A stretch of DNA of 64,000 nucleotides from Pedobacter sp. PF22-3 (GTDB lineage: Bacteria; Bacteroidota; Bacteroidia; Sphingobacteriales; Sphingobacteriaceae). Within the stretch, counting starts at the first letter, position 1; each line of letters starts with the position of its first letter. The position numbers and the translations under genes were made by a program. The stretch lies in NCBI RefSeq assembly GCF_026239555.1, contig NZ_JAPIVP010000005.1:248001-312000 (forward strand). The letters run 5' to 3'. The notes beneath the pieces are model-generated. The model did no database searches and had not been told where the DNA came from. It saw only the letters and a list, made by a program, of their open reading frames with translations. Below are positions 62,135-64,000 of this stretch, piece by piece.

Positions 62135-64000
62135 ATGAAAAAAAAATTACTACTAATTTTTATTGGTACGTTTTTGTTGCTGGCCCATGCCTTTGCGCAA
62201 CAAATAACCGTTACCGGTAAGGTGACGTCGGCCGACGGGCCTATTCCCGGTGTTTCTATCCGTGTGAAAGGGAGTACTGTGGTAGCACAAACCAGTGCAG
62301 ATGGAAATTATTCCATCAAAGCCTTAAAAACAGATGTACTTGTTTTTACTTACATTGGTTATGCTACAGTTGAAAGAACAGTAGGAAATAGTACTTCTTT
62401 AAATGTAGTACTTCAGGGTAACGTCAATTCCCTTAATGAAGTCGTGGTGACGGCTTTAGGACAACAAGTTTCCAGAAAAGCGTTGGGAACTGCTCAACAA
62501 CAAGTGAAAGGTCAGGATTTGGCCGATACCCAACGTGAGAATTTTGTTAATGCCCTGCAAGGACGTATTGCAGGTGTTGAAGTCACAAGTTCATCTGGTG
62601 TTCCGGGTGCATCTTCATCTATTACCATTAGGGGGGTAAGTTCTATCAGTGGAAGTAACCAGCCATTATTTGTGGTAGATGGTTTGCCTATTGATAATAA
62701 GACGCTAAATACAAGTGCATTTTATTCTGATAACAGTTCAACTACAGCATTTTCTAACAGAGGAGTCGATTTTACCAACCGGGCAGCTGATATCAATCCT
62801 GAAGATATTGAGAGCCTTGTGGTGTTAAAAGGGCCTGAGGCTGCGGCATTATACGGAATTGACGCAGCAAATGGCGCCATTGTAATTACTACCAAGCGCG
62901 GCAAATCGGGTAAAGGATCAATTAACTATAGCAATAGCTTTCGCTTAGAAAAAACCCGTGCTAAACCTGAAATACAAGGTGTTTATGGCTTAGGCACAAA
63001 TGGTGTTTCTGGACCGGGAACGCTACAATATTTTGGACCTGCTTATGCGCCTGGCACTGTTTTGTACGATAATATTGACGGCTTCTTTCAGACTGCACTT
63101 ACTCAAAAGCATAATCTATCTTTTGATGGTGGGGGCCAGGACATGAGCTATAGGATTTCTACATCTTATACAGCACAAAATGGTGTTGTACCCAACTCTA
63201 ATTATGATCGGTTTACCTTAAATGGGTCTACAAATGGCAAGTTAAATGATTGGATGAAAGTTGATTTATCCATGACCTATACTTATGCCTTAAATAATCA
63301 GCCTTTTAAAGGATCTGGTGGTCCGCTAATTGGATTGCTTTTATGGCCACAGGAAGATGATGCGAGAAATTATCTTACTGCTGCCGGTACAAGAAGAAGA
63401 TTTACAACCGCTACGGATTTAACATCTGAAATTGAAAATCCTTATTTTAACGTAAATAAGAACAAAATTAATTCTATCCAAAATAGGATAACTTCTAACT
63501 TTGGCTTTACCATTACACCGGTTAAATGGCTTAATTTAAAATCCAATATCGGTTTCGACGTATATTCAAACAAAAACTTACTGTTGAGTCATCCTGAAAG
63601 CTCAAGGGGATTTAATAAACAGGGTATTCTGGATGTTGCCAATGACAATACCAGAAATGTTAACATTCAGAACTTACTGAATTTAACCAAACAGAAAATA
63701 ACCTCTGATTTATCTATTGATGCGACATTAGGTAATGCCATACAAGATTTAAGATCTAATATTGATGCGCAATACGGTGAAGGCTTTTTAGATCCAAACT
63801 TTATTTCTATCAATAATACCACTACAACGCTGAGGAATGCAAAATCGTCCATTTCGCAAAGAAGATTATTCAGTTTGTTTGGCCGTGCGACTTTAAATTA
63901 CAAAGATTATCTCTACATCACCGCTACAGGCAGGAATGACTGGACATCAACTATTCCTATCGGAGCAAATTCGTTCTTTTATCCTTCTGTGTCTGGTAGT
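62135..64000 (+). CDS. SusC/RagA-family TonB-dependent transporter, N-terminal part (3' end outside window)
   Basis: The frame is open from the ATG at 62135 through the right edge, giving 622 residues of an expected 1000 or so. A signal peptide (cut after AHAFAQ) leads to a CarboxypepD_reg-like domain (ITVTGKVTSADGPIPGVSIRVKG), the plug with LNEVVVTALGQQ, FVNALQGRIAGVEVTS, ITIRGVSSISGSNQPLFVVDGLP and INPEDIESLVVLKGPEAAALYG, and the first barrel strands. No STN domain. It is divergent from the DeoR-type gene and is probably the first gene of another nutrient-uptake locus whose susD lies outside the window. Confidence 0.93.
   Translation, partial: MKKKLLLIFIGTFLLLAHAFAQQITVTGKVTSADGPIPGVSIRVKGSTVVAQTSADGNYSIKALKTDVLVFTYIGYATVERTVGNSTSLNVVLQGNVNSLNEVVVTALGQQVSRKALGTAQQQVKGQDLADTQRENFVNALQGRIAGVEVTSSSGVPGASSSITIRGVSSISGSNQPLFVVDGLPIDNKTLNTSAFYSDNSSTTAFSNRGVDFTNRAADINPEDIESLVVLKGPEAAALYGIDAANGAIVITTKRGKSGKGSINYSNSFRLEKTRAKPEIQGVYGLGTNGVSGPGTLQYFGPAYAPGTVLYDNIDGFFQTALTQKHNLSFDGGGQDMSYRISTSYTAQNGVVPNSNYDRFTLNGSTNGKLNDWMKVDLSMTYTYALNNQPFKGSGGPLIGLLLWPQEDDARNYLTAAGTRRRFTTATDLTSEIENPYFNVNKNKINSIQNRITSNFGFTITPVKWLNLKSNIGFDVYSNKNLLLSHPESSRGFNKQGILDVANDNTRNVNIQNLLNLTKQKITSDLSIDATLGNAIQDLRSNIDAQYGEGFLDPNFISINNTTTTLRNAKSSISQRRLFSLFGRATLNYKDYLYITATGRNDWTSTIPIGANSFFYPSVSGS

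Noticed and set aside
1..64000. tRNA, rRNA, CRISPR, prophage or insertion sequence
   Set aside because: Reading both strands showed no T-arm-like tRNA pattern, no regularly spaced repeats with unique spacers, and no transposase, integrase or phage structural genes.

Overview
The window is a low-GC Bacteroidota chromosome segment, most likely Pedobacter or a close relative in the Sphingobacteriaceae. The signs are SusC/SusD pairs, a type IX secretion (T9SS) cargo gene beside a PorP/SprF gene, futalosine-pathway menaquinone genes, promoters with TAnnTTTG-like -7 boxes, almost no Shine-Dalgarno sequences, and many small intergenic repeats. I saw no tRNA, rRNA, CRISPR array or insertion sequence. 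Genes at both edges are cut: miaB at the left and a susC at the right.

Layout. 1-4.2 kb: envelope and housekeeping cluster (miaB end, sigma-54 activator, lptE-like, TPR-like protein, secG). 4.2-7.2 kb: histidine kinase, then a PhoU-like protein with a PiT phosphate transporter. 7.5-12.2 kb: PaiB-like protein, sigma factor with a TonB-tailed membrane partner, DUF4197 protein, beta-propeller lipoprotein. 12.7-15.5 kb: an ECF sigma factor and a small-protein/Hsp20 operon that share a promoter-like element. 15.6-22 kb: DEAD-box helicase, AEC transporter, C1 peptidase, serine dehydratase, RDD and MgtC proteins. 22-29 kb: PorP/SprF and a 1985-residue PKD adhesin-like protein. 29.3-31.3 kb: groES-groEL. 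31.7-37.4 kb: putative DNA-repair pair, HD hydrolase, XRE regulator, RNA methyltransferase, DUF3127 protein. 37.6-48 kb: two-component system, mqnD/mqnB, queD-folE, fabD, a giant NtrY-like kinase. 48-64 kb: coiled-coil protein, then an amino-sugar or peptidoglycan salvage region (DigH-like glycosidase, LacI regulator, NagX-like acetyltransferase, NagB-PIG-L fusion, AnmK, SusC/SusD), then a DeoR regulator divergent from a second susC.

Most noteworthy: (1) the ECF sigma gene and a separate operon of small histidine-rich membrane proteins, an orphan glycosyltransferase N-domain and a histidine-rich Hsp20 carry the same 12-base element followed 14 bases later by CGT, which suggests a small autoregulated stress regulon; (2) the clustered peptidoglycan/amino-sugar salvage genes, including a fused deaminase-deacetylase; (3) an array of TGCG boxes at exact 10-base spacing between deoR and susC; (4) a membrane protein in a sigma-factor operon that looks like an anti-sigma factor ending in a TonB-like domain; (5) several families of structured intergenic repeats. 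All functional statements come from reading motifs and context; no database search was run.
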